Shown here piece by piece: positions 18,492-26,765 of a DNA stretch of 64,000 nucleotides. The notes beneath the pieces were generated by a model, which had not been told where the DNA came from, did not search any database, and worked only from the letters and a program-made list of their open reading frames with translations. Positions within the stretch are counted from its first letter, which is position 1, and each line of letters starts with the position of its first letter. The position numbers were made by a program, and so were the translations under genes. Source of the DNA: an uncultured Dorea sp. (lineage in GTDB: Bacteria > Bacillota_A > Clostridia > Lachnospirales > Lachnospiraceae); NCBI GenBank assembly GCA_910578865.1, contig CAJTRM010000016.1:1-64000 (forward strand). The letters run 5' to 3'.

Positions 18492-19283
18492 ATGAGTATA
18501 ACAGGTATTATAATAGCTGCTGCAATCGTAGGCGGCACCGGATTATTCATTGGTGTGTTCCTTGGAGTTGCAGGAAAGAAATTTGCAGTAGAAGTAGATG
18601 AGAGAGAAGAGGCAATCCTTGGCGTCCTCCCGGGCAACAACTGTGGAGGATGCGGATATGCAGGATGTTCCGGACTTGCGGCCGCCATTGTAAAGGGAGA
18701 GGCTGAGATAGGCGCCTGTCCGGTAGGCGGCGCCCCAGTTGCGGCCAAGATCGGTGTGATCATGGGGCAGGAGGCAGGAGAGCAGGTTCGGCAGGTTGCA
18801 TTTGTAAAGTGCGGCGGCACCTGTGAGAAGGCGAAGCAAGAATATGAATATCACGGGCTTAACGATTGTATTATGGCAAATATGATGCAGGACGGTGGAC
18901 CGAAGGCATGTAATTATGGATGTCTTGGCGAAGGTACCTGTGTGAAGGCATGTCCGTTTGATGCGATTCACATTATTGACGGAGTTGCTGTGGTGGACAA
19001 AGAAGAGTGTAAGGCCTGCGGCAAATGTATCGCTGTATGTCCGAAGCATCTGATTGAGCTTGTACCGTATGCTCAGAAGCATCTGGTGCAGTGCAGTTCC
19101 AGGGACAAGGGAAAAGATGTGATGCAGGCTTGTTCTGTGGGCTGTATCGGATGTAAAATGTGTGAAAAAGTATGTGAATTTGATGCCGTAAAGGTTGAGG
19201 GCAACATTGCACATATTGATCCGGAAAAATGTACAAACTGCGGGAAATGTGCAGAGAAATGTCCGAAAAAGGTTATTTTGTAG
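18492..19283 (+). CDS. rnfB: Rnf complex subunit B, polyferredoxin
   Basis: This 263-residue subunit accepts electrons from reduced ferredoxin. One N-terminal membrane helix is followed by an Fe-S domain with NNCGGCGYAGCSG, and then four ferredoxin-like cysteine clusters. These include CLGEGTCVKACPFDA, CKACGKCIAVCP, CIGCKMCEKVCEFDA and CTNCGKCAEKCP. It is the last rnf gene, as usual in Clostridia. Confidence 0.95.
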   Translation: MSITGIIIAAAIVGGTGLFIGVFLGVAGKKFAVEVDEREEAILGVLPGNNCGGCGYAGCSGLAAAIVKGEAEIGACPVGGAPVAAKIGVIMGQEAGEQVRQVAFVKCGGTCEKAKQEYEYHGLNDCIMANMMQDGGPKACNYGCLGEGTCVKACPFDAIHIIDGVAVVDKEECKACGKCIAVCPKHLIELVPYAQKHLVQCSSRDKGKDVMQACSVGCIGCKMCEKVCEFDAVKVEGNIAHIDPEKCTNCGKCAEKCPKKVIL

Positions 19284-19297
19284 ATTTGGAGAACAGT

Positions 19298-19789
19298 ATG
19301 AGACGATCTTTGAAGAAGGTCATATCCGAAGGGACAGACAGATTCATAAAAGATATAAAGTCGGCAAAATGGGTGATTATTGGAATAATCACCTATTTTG
19401 TGTTATTAAGAAGGATGGTCGGAGGAGTCTGTCCGCTTGTGAAGGCTACCGGGTATCCATGTCCGTCCTGCGGACTGACAAGAGCAGGACTGAAGCTGCT
19501 GGAGATGGATTTTGCAGGGGCATGGCAGCTTCATCCTTTTATCTATGCAGCAGTATTTTTGTCCGTTCTGTTTGTCCGGGACCGGTATATTCTTGGCAGG
19601 ACAGACATGGAGAGGCTGAAAAAGCTTTTGACAATCTGTATTTTTGCAATGCTTGTGTTCTACGTCTACCGGATGTGCAGATATTTTCCGGGAGTTCCGC
19701 CTATGAGTTATTACAGTGACAATCTTCTGCACCGGATGAGGGAAATGCTGGACGTTCTTCTGCAAGCGGGGAGATCGTCTATATCTTGA
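19298..19789 (+). CDS. DUF2752 membrane protein
   Basis: This 163-residue protein of unknown function has the DUF2752 signature: a membrane helix (24-37), then CPLVKATGYPCPSCGLTRA (Cys45, Cys55, Cys58) and an H-P-F motif near residue 80. Two more helices follow (about 80-95 and 108-125). The start follows TTGGAG. It lies 14 bases after rnfB and is probably cotranscribed. Its last 11 bases overlap the 3' end of tmcAL on the other strand. No function is established. Confidence 0.8.
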   Translation: MRRSLKKVISEGTDRFIKDIKSAKWVIIGIITYFVLLRRMVGGVCPLVKATGYPCPSCGLTRAGLKLLEMDFAGAWQLHPFIYAAVFLSVLFVRDRYILGRTDMERLKKLLTICIFAMLVFYVYRMCRYFPGVPPMSYYSDNLLHRMREMLDVLLQAGRSSIS

Positions 19790-21062
19790 TTACCTGATGC
19801 TGGTATTCGTTGATAAAAGGCGTTTTGAATTTGTCGGTAATGATACTCTCATACAGATTCGATGCAAAGATATCGTGCTGCAGCATGGACAGACCAGTAT
19901 CCGACAGGGCTTCTGCGCGGGCGGGCCGGGTAATAAGGGGCACTTTTGCAGATTGCTTTAAGACGGACAAGATGTTGGTGCTGTCTTTACGGAAGCCCAG
20001 GATATGTGCATACTGACAATATCCGGCTTTTTGATAAGCCTTCAGGTCTGAGGCAGTGATGCCGAGGATGATATGCATCAGACAGCGGCTGATTCTTGCG
20101 TATGTCAATTCTCTTGTCTTCAGCAGGCTGCAGAACTGGCTGAAAGACAGGAATTCACCTGCCCGGTTTATGATCCGGTTGGCCAGATCCTCAGATATAT
20201 CCGTATATTGGGTCAAGGTTTCCTTTGTTTCTGATAAGAGGCGGTACTTTAAAAGCAGTGAAAAATCATTGGCATATACGGGATAACGTGTATGGAAATA
20301 CTCTTTTAATATTTGTAAACAGGAGTGAGGAACCTGATCTTTCAATTTCAGCAGCACACCGGGGGGCGCAGGTCCGTCGGTCAAACTGTATTGCGTCAGC
20401 CTGGGAAAGTCCTCGCCGTATGCCAGAGCCTTACGGATCGCGGCTGCGGAGCTCAAAGATGGAAGAAGCTTTTCGTCATGATATCCGGAGATGACGCGGC
20501 GGATCGTGCAGCATCGGATCGTGCTGTTTTTTTTGTAAAGTGCTTTCATGTATTCAATGCCCAGGATATTATTGGGCTGTTCCAGAATCATATCGAGGGT
20601 CCCGTCCTTGAAGTATGACTTTAAGGCAGCCTGTCTTGCCCGGGGGTAGGACAGGCCAGATTTTAGATAATTTCTAAGAAGGACACTGTATTCCTCAGGT
20701 TCATCCGCCAAAATCTTTGCTATTTTTCCAAGGGATTTTACGTCCCCGCATTCACTTCCGAAGCATATGGCGTCCACGCAGCCCAGAGCATCCAGAAGTG
20801 CTATAGCTCCCTCGGCGAAGTATTCGGCACTGCCGCAGGCAAAGAAGACCGGAAGTTCAAAGACGGCGGCTACTCCGGCTTCCAGTGCGGCGAATGCCCG
20901 CAGACGTTTTGGCATCATGGCCGGAATACCGCGCTGTACATAATTTCCGCTCATCACAACAATAACAGTGTCGGCCCCTGTGACTTCCCTGGCCTTTCGG
21001 ATGTGGTACAAATGTCCATTGTGAAAAGGATTGTATTCGGTGATTAACCCAACGACTTTCAT
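19779..21062 (-). CDS. tmcAL: tRNA(Met) cytidine acetate ligase
   Basis: This 427-residue protein acetylates the wobble cytidine (C34) of elongator tRNA-Met using acetate and ATP. The N-terminus GLITEYNPFHNGHLYH carries the nucleotidyltransferase HIGH-like motif (FHNGH, about 13-17). Next come VVMSGNYVQRG and a helical C-terminal domain. The length fits the YlbM/TmcAL family. It is transcribed leftward, tail to tail with the DUF2752 gene, and shares its promoter region with mgtE. Confidence 0.92.
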   Translation of the reverse strand: MKVVGLITEYNPFHNGHLYHIRKAREVTGADTVIVVMSGNYVQRGIPAMMPKRLRAFAALEAGVAAVFELPVFFACGSAEYFAEGAIALLDALGCVDAICFGSECGDVKSLGKIAKILADEPEEYSVLLRNYLKSGLSYPRARQAALKSYFKDGTLDMILEQPNNILGIEYMKALYKKNSTIRCCTIRRVISGYHDEKLLPSLSSAAAIRKALAYGEDFPRLTQYSLTDGPAPPGVLLKLKDQVPHSCLQILKEYFHTRYPVYANDFSLLLKYRLLSETKETLTQYTDISEDLANRIINRAGEFLSFSQFCSLLKTRELTYARISRCLMHIILGITASDLKAYQKAGYCQYAHILGFRKDSTNILSVLKQSAKVPLITRPARAEALSDTGLSMLQHDIFASNLYESIITDKFKTPFINEYQHQVIKI

Positions 21063-21085
21063 AAAGAATCTCCTTGTATATCTTT

Positions 21086-21123
21086 TTGAAATTTATTATA
21101 CTATAGAAGTATTATGTTAGCAA
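21086..21123. promoter_or_regulatory. Overlapping face-to-face promoters of tmcAL and mgtE
   Basis: On the minus strand TTGCTA (21123-21118), a 17-base spacer and TATAAT (21100-21095) serve tmcAL. On the plus strand TTGAAA (21086-21091), 18 bases and TATTAT (21110-21115) fit mgtE. The two promoters occupy the same 38 bases, so polymerase binding to one should exclude the other. Confidence 0.55.
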
Positions 21124-21144
21124 ATGTCAGAAAGGAGGGTATAT

Positions 21145-22572
21145 ATGCACACAAAAGATTTGGAACGTGTGACGGCAGAAGAGTGGGGAGATGACGTTGC
21201 CCAGAGTGAGTTTGACCACGACTATAAGGAAGAACTCACCGAAGAGCGTATTCTTGAGATGCTTGAAAAGCGGCAGTTCAAGGAACTTAAGGAAGAACTT
21301 GAGAATAATATGTACCCGGTTGACCTTGCGGAGATCCTGGAGGAGTTCGGACAGAAGCAGCTTGTGATGGTATTTCGTCTGCTTGTAAAGGAGGAGGCCG
21401 CAGAGACATTTGCGTATATGAACAGTGATATGCGTGAGATACTGATCAACGCACTGACGGATTCAGAGCTTGAAGAAGTGATGGAAGAGATGTACCTGGA
21501 CGATACGGTGGATGTCCTGGAGGAGATGCCTGCCAATGTGGTAGATCGTCTGCTCCTTGTGACGGATGAGGAGAAGCGCGCCCAAATTAACCAGCTTTTA
21601 CAGTATCCGGAGGACAGCGCCGGGAGTGTTATGAATGTGGATTACATTGCACTCAGCCAGGAGATGACAGTGGAGGATGCGATTCTTAAGATCCGTCAGG
21701 TGGGGCTGAACCGTGAGACCATCTACACCTGTTATGTGACGGAAAAAAGGCATCTGATCGGCGCCGTGGACATTAAGGATCTTCTGACTACCGGTGAATC
21801 CAGAAGTATTGAAGAGATTATGGATACAAATATGCTCTATGCCCAGACGACGGACGATCAGGAGGAAGTGGCCAGGATGATCATGAAATATGGTCTGATC
21901 GCTCTTCCCATTGTTGACCATGAGCACTGTATGGTGGGCATTGTCACCGTAGATGATGCCATGATCGTATTGCAGGAGGAGGAGACAGAGGATATCAGTA
22001 TCATGGCCGGGGTGAACCCTAATGAAGAATCTTATTTCGGGACGACGGTGACGGAACATGTAAAAAGCCGTCTGCCATGGCTGTTAGTGCTGATGCTGTC
22101 TGCGATTGTGACACAGATGGTCATGAACCGGTACAATAGTGCTCTGGCGGTGATGCCGCAGCTTGCGGGTTTTATTCCTATGCTGACGGGAACCGGCGGA
22201 AACTGTGGTTCCCAGAGTTCCACACTTATGATCCGTGGACTGGCTATCGGTGAGATTGAGTTCGGAGATTTGCTGAAGGTGATCTGGAAGGAGATAAGGA
22301 TTGCTGTCTGTATTAGTATTATCCTTGCAGTGGTAAACGGAGTCCGCATCATGCTGATGGGGCAGGGGGATGCAACGATGGCTCTTACCATCGGCATCAC
22401 GATGGCCTGTACGGTTGTGATCGCCAAGGTGGTGGGGTGCACATTGCCCCTTGTGGCGAAGAAAGTGGGGCTTGACCCGGCTCTTATGGCAACGCCTCTG
22501 ATCTCTACCCTGGTGGATATCAGTACGATCAGTGTATATTTTGCGATCGTGAGTGTAGTGTTTCGGTTGTGA
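21145..22572 (+). CDS. mgtE: Magnesium transporter MgtE
   Basis: This 475-residue Mg2+ channel has an N-terminal superhelical domain (about 25-130) and paired CBS domains (about 135-260). A five-helix pore domain starts at RLPWLLVLMLSAIV and carries PMLTGTGGNCGSQSSTLMIRG. The cytosolic domains sense Mg2+ and gate the pore. The start at 21145 has AAAGGAGGG upstream; the longer frame from 21124 would start before that site. The 80-base leader is too short for an M-box riboswitch. Confidence 0.93.
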   Translation: MHTKDLERVTAEEWGDDVAQSEFDHDYKEELTEERILEMLEKRQFKELKEELENNMYPVDLAEILEEFGQKQLVMVFRLLVKEEAAETFAYMNSDMREILINALTDSELEEVMEEMYLDDTVDVLEEMPANVVDRLLLVTDEEKRAQINQLLQYPEDSAGSVMNVDYIALSQEMTVEDAILKIRQVGLNRETIYTCYVTEKRHLIGAVDIKDLLTTGESRSIEEIMDTNMLYAQTTDDQEEVARMIMKYGLIALPIVDHEHCMVGIVTVDDAMIVLQEEETEDISIMAGVNPNEESYFGTTVTEHVKSRLPWLLVLMLSAIVTQMVMNRYNSALAVMPQLAGFIPMLTGTGGNCGSQSSTLMIRGLAIGEIEFGDLLKVIWKEIRIAVCISIILAVVNGVRIMLMGQGDATMALTIGITMACTVVIAKVVGCTLPLVAKKVGLDPALMATPLISTLVDISTISVYFAIVSVVFRL

Positions 22573-22622
22573 TTTTACAATGGGGAAATCAGTTGAAGTG
22601 CAACGTTTATTTCCACGGTTTA

Positions 22623-22647
22623 TTTCTACTTTAAAATTAAGTAGAAA
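22623..22647. repeat. 9-bp inverted repeat between mgtE and the chemoreceptor
   Basis: TTTCTACTT, a 7-base AT-only loop and AAGTAGAAA. There is no T tract, so it could be an operator or an mRNA 3'-end hairpin for mgtE. Confidence 0.5.
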
Positions 22648-22692
22648 CGGAGTAATTAGAATTAAATATTAAAAGGTATTATGGTAAAATAT

Positions 22693-22755
22693 AGAAGATG
22701 TCATAAATAATTTTTATGGCATCTTCTGCGTCTGGTTTTGTGTACCAAAACGCAG
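22693..22755 (+). promoter_or_regulatory. Two adjacent hairpins in the chemoreceptor leader
   Basis: The first hairpin pairs AGAAGATGTCATAAA (22693-22707) with TTTATGGCATCTTCT (22713-22727). The second pairs CTGCG...TTTTG with CAAAA-CGCAG (22726-22755, 5-base bulge). They sit 43 bases before the chemoreceptor start, and the first lacks a good T tract. Confidence 0.45.
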
Positions 22756-22797
22756 AATCTAATATTTGCATATTTGTGGAATGAAAGGAAAAGAGAC

Positions 22798-24744
22798 ATG
22801 AAGTCGATCAAGTCAAAAATTCAAATCAGTATGTTGTCAGTTGTATTGGTCGGCGCTGTGTTGATCGGAGTGATCACAGCCCTTCTGAACGCCAAAGGGA
22901 TTGACGCCGTCATGACAAAGACTTTAGGACCGGCTGCCCAGATGGCGTCGGACGCGGTGGAATGGCGGATGGATAAGTACTGGACGGCGCTGCAGGAAGC
23001 GGCTGCTTCTGACATATTCAGACAGTCTGATCCTACGGCCCCGGAATTGATTCCCGTTCGGGAAGACATTGCTCAGAGAAATGATTTTCTTTATACAGGA
23101 AAAATGGATGCCGACGGATTTTCTTCTACCGGTTACAGTTATGCTGAAGAAGAGTATTTCCAGAAATGTAAGGAGACTATGAAACCCTACATTTCTGATA
23201 TAATGAATGACGGAAAGCAGATGATTTTTCTGCTGGAAGTTCCTATTGTTGAGAACGGTCAGTTTGCAGGTGCGGTCTATGGCGGGATCAGCGCTGACTT
23301 TTTATCAGACATTGTAGTCAATCTGGCGATGGGAAATGACGGTGTAGCCTATGTGCTGGACAACAAGGGGAATGTGATCGGACACCGGGAGCGTTCTATT
23401 GTAGAAGAGGGATCCAATATGATCGAAGCAGCCAAAGGAGATTCCAGCCTGGAAGACGTAGCTTTGGTGAACCAGCGCATGATCGAGAAAGAGACCGGCT
23501 TTGGAACTTATAAATTGTATGGTGATAATAAATTCGTAGGGTTTGCTCCCATTGAAGGAAATCAGGAATGGAGTATTGCGATCGAGACCAGTCAGAGAGA
23601 GTTTAAATCTACGCTGGATCGCAGTATTCTGCTGACGATCCTGGTGGTGATATTAGTGGTAATTGCTACGTTCCCCGTGGCGGTGAAGGTGGGACGGTCT
23701 ATCTCCAACCCTATCCGTGCCTGTGTGAAACGGCTGGAAGGGCTGGCTGAGGGCGATCTGAAGACTCCCACTCCGGCAGTAAAATCCAAAGATGAGACGG
23801 CGGAACTGACAAAGGCTCTGGACACTACCGTTCACCGCTTAAATGAAGTAGTACAGGATGTATCCCACCATTTGGGAAAAATGGGGCAGGGAGATTTTCG
23901 TGAGAATATTACGCGTACATACTGGGGAGATTTTGCGGCGATTGAACAGTCTATCAAGGCAATTCACAGTTCCTTGAAGGATACTCTCGTTCAGATCACA
24001 CAGTCGGCTGCAACGGTGGAAACCAGCGCAGGACAGGTGTCTAATGGGGCGCAGTCTTTAAGCCAGGGAGCTACCGAGCAGGCAAGCGCGGTTCATGAGC
24101 TTTCTGCTACTGTCACTGGAATTGCAGAGAGTGCAAAGCAGACGGTAGAGATAGCGGGAGAGGCAGGTCACTATGTGAACCAGGCAGGCGCGCAGTTGAA
24201 TACCAGTGTGGATTATGTCAAGGAGCTGAACGCTGCTATGGAGAAAATTTCCGGTTCTTCCTCTGAAATCCGGAAGATTATTGATACGATTGAAAGCATT
24301 GCATTTCAGACCAATATTTTGGCTCTGAATGCCGCTGTGGAGGCTGCCCGGGCAGGAAGTGCAGGTAAAGGGTTTGCTGTAGTATCCGATGAAGTACGCA
24401 ATTTGGCCGCAAAGTCTGATGAGGCTGCCAAAGCCACAAAGGAACTGATTGAAGGTTCTATAGCTGCCGTTGCGGAAGGCGGACAGGTGGTGGATAAAGT
24501 GACGGAATCGCTGGATAAGACCAGTTCTATCGCCGGAAATGTCACTATGAAAATGAATGAGGTAGTGGAGGCAATAGAAAGTCAGACTGCTGCTTTTGAG
24601 CAGGCGACAGAAGGGATTGATCAGATTTCATCCGTGGTTCAGAGCACCTCTGAAACTTCGGTGCAGAGTGCTGCCACTGCCCAGGATCTGTCAGAGCAGT
24701 CCCGTTTGATGAACAACCTGACGCAGAGATTCCGATTGAATTAA
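22798..24744 (+). CDS. Methyl-accepting chemotaxis protein
   Basis: This 648-residue transmembrane chemoreceptor has a first membrane helix (about 10-30), an extracytoplasmic dCache-type sensor, a second helix near 277-298, a HAMP domain (about 300-350) and a long coiled-coil signalling domain. The conserved hairpin tip is ESIAFQTNILALNAAVEAAR (about 499-518). The start at 22798 follows AAAGGAAAAGAG. No C-terminal CheR-docking pentapeptide is obvious. The ligand is unknown. It belongs to the same class as the receptor at 32352-34394 on the other strand. Confidence 0.92.
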   Translation: MKSIKSKIQISMLSVVLVGAVLIGVITALLNAKGIDAVMTKTLGPAAQMASDAVEWRMDKYWTALQEAAASDIFRQSDPTAPELIPVREDIAQRNDFLYTGKMDADGFSSTGYSYAEEEYFQKCKETMKPYISDIMNDGKQMIFLLEVPIVENGQFAGAVYGGISADFLSDIVVNLAMGNDGVAYVLDNKGNVIGHRERSIVEEGSNMIEAAKGDSSLEDVALVNQRMIEKETGFGTYKLYGDNKFVGFAPIEGNQEWSIAIETSQREFKSTLDRSILLTILVVILVVIATFPVAVKVGRSISNPIRACVKRLEGLAEGDLKTPTPAVKSKDETAELTKALDTTVHRLNEVVQDVSHHLGKMGQGDFRENITRTYWGDFAAIEQSIKAIHSSLKDTLVQITQSAATVETSAGQVSNGAQSLSQGATEQASAVHELSATVTGIAESAKQTVEIAGEAGHYVNQAGAQLNTSVDYVKELNAAMEKISGSSSEIRKIIDTIESIAFQTNILALNAAVEAARAGSAGKGFAVVSDEVRNLAAKSDEAAKATKELIEGSIAAVAEGGQVVDKVTESLDKTSSIAGNVTMKMNEVVEAIESQTAAFEQATEGIDQISSVVQSTSETSVQSAATAQDLSEQSRLMNNLTQRFRLN

Positions 24745-24799
24745 ATACTTGTATTCTTTATTCTTTGATTCTCTTATGTCCTGAAGCTTTACTTTTTTC

Positions 24800-24829
24800 T
24801 TGACAATTAATACCGGGGAGGGGTATTAT
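24800..24829 (+). promoter_or_regulatory. Promoter of the leucine-rich-repeat protein
   Basis: A perfect TTGACA (24800-24805), an 18-base spacer and TATTAT (24824-24829). It rules out start codons upstream of about 24836. Confidence 0.6.
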
Positions 24830-24877
24830 AATGGTGAGTATAAAGGGGGATATATGAAAGGAAAAGGAGTCAATGTG

Positions 24878-26632
24878 ATGAAAAGAGGTATGAAAAAGCT
24901 GTTTATTTTGTCTCTGTGTATCTGTACAGTTATGGGGCAGACAGTGTATGCTCAAGGTGAAGCTGCCGGAGAACCGGGAACAACGGAGGCTTATGAGCAG
25001 AAAGAGGAAGGATCGGAAAGCATACAGGAAAGTACACAAACGGTGGAAAAAGACAACAAAATGAATACTGTGGAATCAGATGAGAAGGTGCAGTCTGGAA
25101 GCGGAACACAAGCCCGGGCAGATGGTGTGGAGATTAATGCAGCAAATTTCCCGGATGAGAATTTCCGTGATTATGTTAGTAAGCAGTTTGACACAGACGG
25201 AGATGGGAGTCTTTCCGCGGATGAGATCAGTGCGGCTGTGGAAATTAATGTATATTTTAAAGATATCGCTTCTTTAGAAGGAGTAGGGTACTTTACTTCA
25301 TTAAATATTTTACAGTGTTGTGGCAACCAACTGAAAAATTTGGATGTAAGTAAAAATACAAAATTGACATTTTTAGAGTGTAGTAGCAATGAACTGAAAA
25401 ACCTGGATGTAAGTAAAAATGTAGAATTATCTGTATTATCCTGTGCTGAAAATTCGTTGTCTAGTTTGGATGTAAGTAAAAATATAAAATTGACGTCTTT
25501 AGAGTGTAGTAGTAATCAACTAAAAAGTTTGGATGTAAGTAAAAATATAGAATTAACAAGTCTGGTTTGTGCCTACCAAAGTCTGACTAGTTTAGAGGTG
25601 AGTAAAAATACAAAATTAGAACTTTTGAGTTTACCTGGGAATCAATTGACCAGTTTAGATGTAAGTAAAAATACGAATTTAGATAGTTTGCTTTGCAGTG
25701 CGAACCAATTGAAAAATTTAGACGTGAGTAAAAATACGGATTTAAAGTATTTATATTGCAATGATAATCAGTTGACAAATCTGGATGTAAGTAGAAACAT
25801 AGCATTAGTTCAGATAATATGTAGTGATAATCAGATAATGGATTTGGATATAAGTAAAAATGTGAACTTACAATGGTTACAATGCGAACAGAACCGGCTG
25901 ACAAGCCTGGATGTAAGAAATTGTACTAAACTTGAAAAACTACATGTTCGTCCTTTGACAAAATCAAAAGTTCAATATACAAAGGAGCCAGCTGAATTTC
26001 TTTACGGTACAGAAACCGATCGGGATACCTCAGAAATTATCACTAATACCAACCCCTCCGAAGTTAAAGCTGATATATCAGAGATCCTTTCGGACAAGAT
26101 TTTTAAAGCATTTAACATAGACCCGGACAAAGTCAAAGCTGAAATTGTTGTGACACAGAAAGAAGCGGAGAAAAAGAATAAAGAGTACCTGACAAACCTT
26201 GCAAACCAGTCCGGAGACACTGTGCTGAAAGTGTATGATGTTGTGATGGATCTGTATGTAGACGGTAAACACAAGGGGAATATTACAGATGATTTTGGGA
26301 ACCTGAAATTGACCTTTTTCGTAGGGACCGAATATGCCGGGCAAAAGGTAGTTGTGTACCAGCTTCACGGGGATGAAGTGATCCGGCATAAAAATAAAGT
26401 TGTTAAGAAAGATGGTACCGTCACGATCACAGTTCCGAAATTATCGACTTTTGCGGTGGCACTGCAGGATTCTGATGGAACAATTATGAAAAACACTGCA
26501 GGGAATCATATTATAAACCGGTCGCCGCAGACAGGAGATTCTGCGAATATAGTATTTTGGTCTGTATCAGCAGTTTTTGCAATGGCTGTATTTTTGATGT
26601 CCGCCACAAAAGTGAAAAAGAGGAAATCATAA
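24878..26632 (+). CDS. Leucine-rich-repeat surface protein with cell-wall sorting signal
   Basis: This 584-residue exported protein begins with a signal peptide (about 1-26, ending TVYAQ). A Ser/Glu-rich linker and an EF-hand-like loop DTDGDGSLSADEI (105-117) follow. Ten tandem 21-residue leucine-rich repeats with core LDVSKN run from about 154 to 363. A C-terminal beta domain follows. The end has a sortase-type signal: SPQTG, a hydrophobic helix and KVKKRKS. The start at 24878 follows AAAAGGAGT; ATG 24854 is the alternative. It is probably an adhesin or binding protein anchored to peptidoglycan. The SPQTG motif deviates from LPXTG. Confidence 0.85.
   Translation: MKRGMKKLFILSLCICTVMGQTVYAQGEAAGEPGTTEAYEQKEEGSESIQESTQTVEKDNKMNTVESDEKVQSGSGTQARADGVEINAANFPDENFRDYVSKQFDTDGDGSLSADEISAAVEINVYFKDIASLEGVGYFTSLNILQCCGNQLKNLDVSKNTKLTFLECSSNELKNLDVSKNVELSVLSCAENSLSSLDVSKNIKLTSLECSSNQLKSLDVSKNIELTSLVCAYQSLTSLEVSKNTKLELLSLPGNQLTSLDVSKNTNLDSLLCSANQLKNLDVSKNTDLKYLYCNDNQLTNLDVSRNIALVQIICSDNQIMDLDISKNVNLQWLQCEQNRLTSLDVRNCTKLEKLHVRPLTKSKVQYTKEPAEFLYGTETDRDTSEIITNTNPSEVKADISEILSDKIFKAFNIDPDKVKAEIVVTQKEAEKKNKEYLTNLANQSGDTVLKVYDVVMDLYVDGKHKGNITDDFGNLKLTFFVGTEYAGQKVVVYQLHGDEVIRHKNKVVKKDGTVTITVPKLSTFAVALQDSDGTIMKNTAGNHIINRSPQTGDSANIVFWSVSAVFAMAVFLMSATKVKKRKS
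25337..25966 (+). repeat. Ten 63-bp tandem repeats coding the LRR
   Basis: The period is 63 bases. The segment encoding LDVSKN is nearly identical at the DNA level between units (TTGGATGTAAGTAAAAAT and close variants), suggesting recent expansion or gene conversion. Confidence 0.8.
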
Positions 26633-26690
26633 ACCGGTTCTTTGGGTACCTTACGTAAGGATGTACTTAAAAATGCACATAAGTTTCTCT

Positions 26691-26719
26691 AAGAGACCTT
26701 GTTTACAAGGTCTCTTTGT
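26691..26719 (+). terminator. Terminator between the LRR gene and pta
   Basis: AAGAGACCTTG, loop TTTA, CAAGGTCTCTT: an 11-bp perfect stem with only a short T run. It overlaps the possible pta -35 region. Confidence 0.65.
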
Positions 26720-26727
26720 ATTATAAT
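26699..26727 (+). promoter_or_regulatory. Possible pta-ackA promoter
   Basis: A perfect TATAAT (26722-26727) lies 17 bases from TTGTTT (26699-26704). The -35 sits inside the terminator stem-loop. The -35 is weak. Confidence 0.35.
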
Positions 26728-26765
26728 GAAAATACTGAGAATATATGGAAAGGAGTCTATTGATC

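Noticed and set aside
18543..19214. 223-codon open frame on the minus strand
   Set aside because: It is antisense to the cysteine-rich rnfB gene and has no recognisable domain.
21063..21144. M-box riboswitch upstream of mgtE
   Set aside because: Only 82 bases separate the divergent genes and they are filled by promoters; an M-box needs far more.
25337..25966. CRISPR-like array
   Set aside because: The 63-base period is in frame and encodes leucine-rich repeats; there are no spacers between identical repeats.
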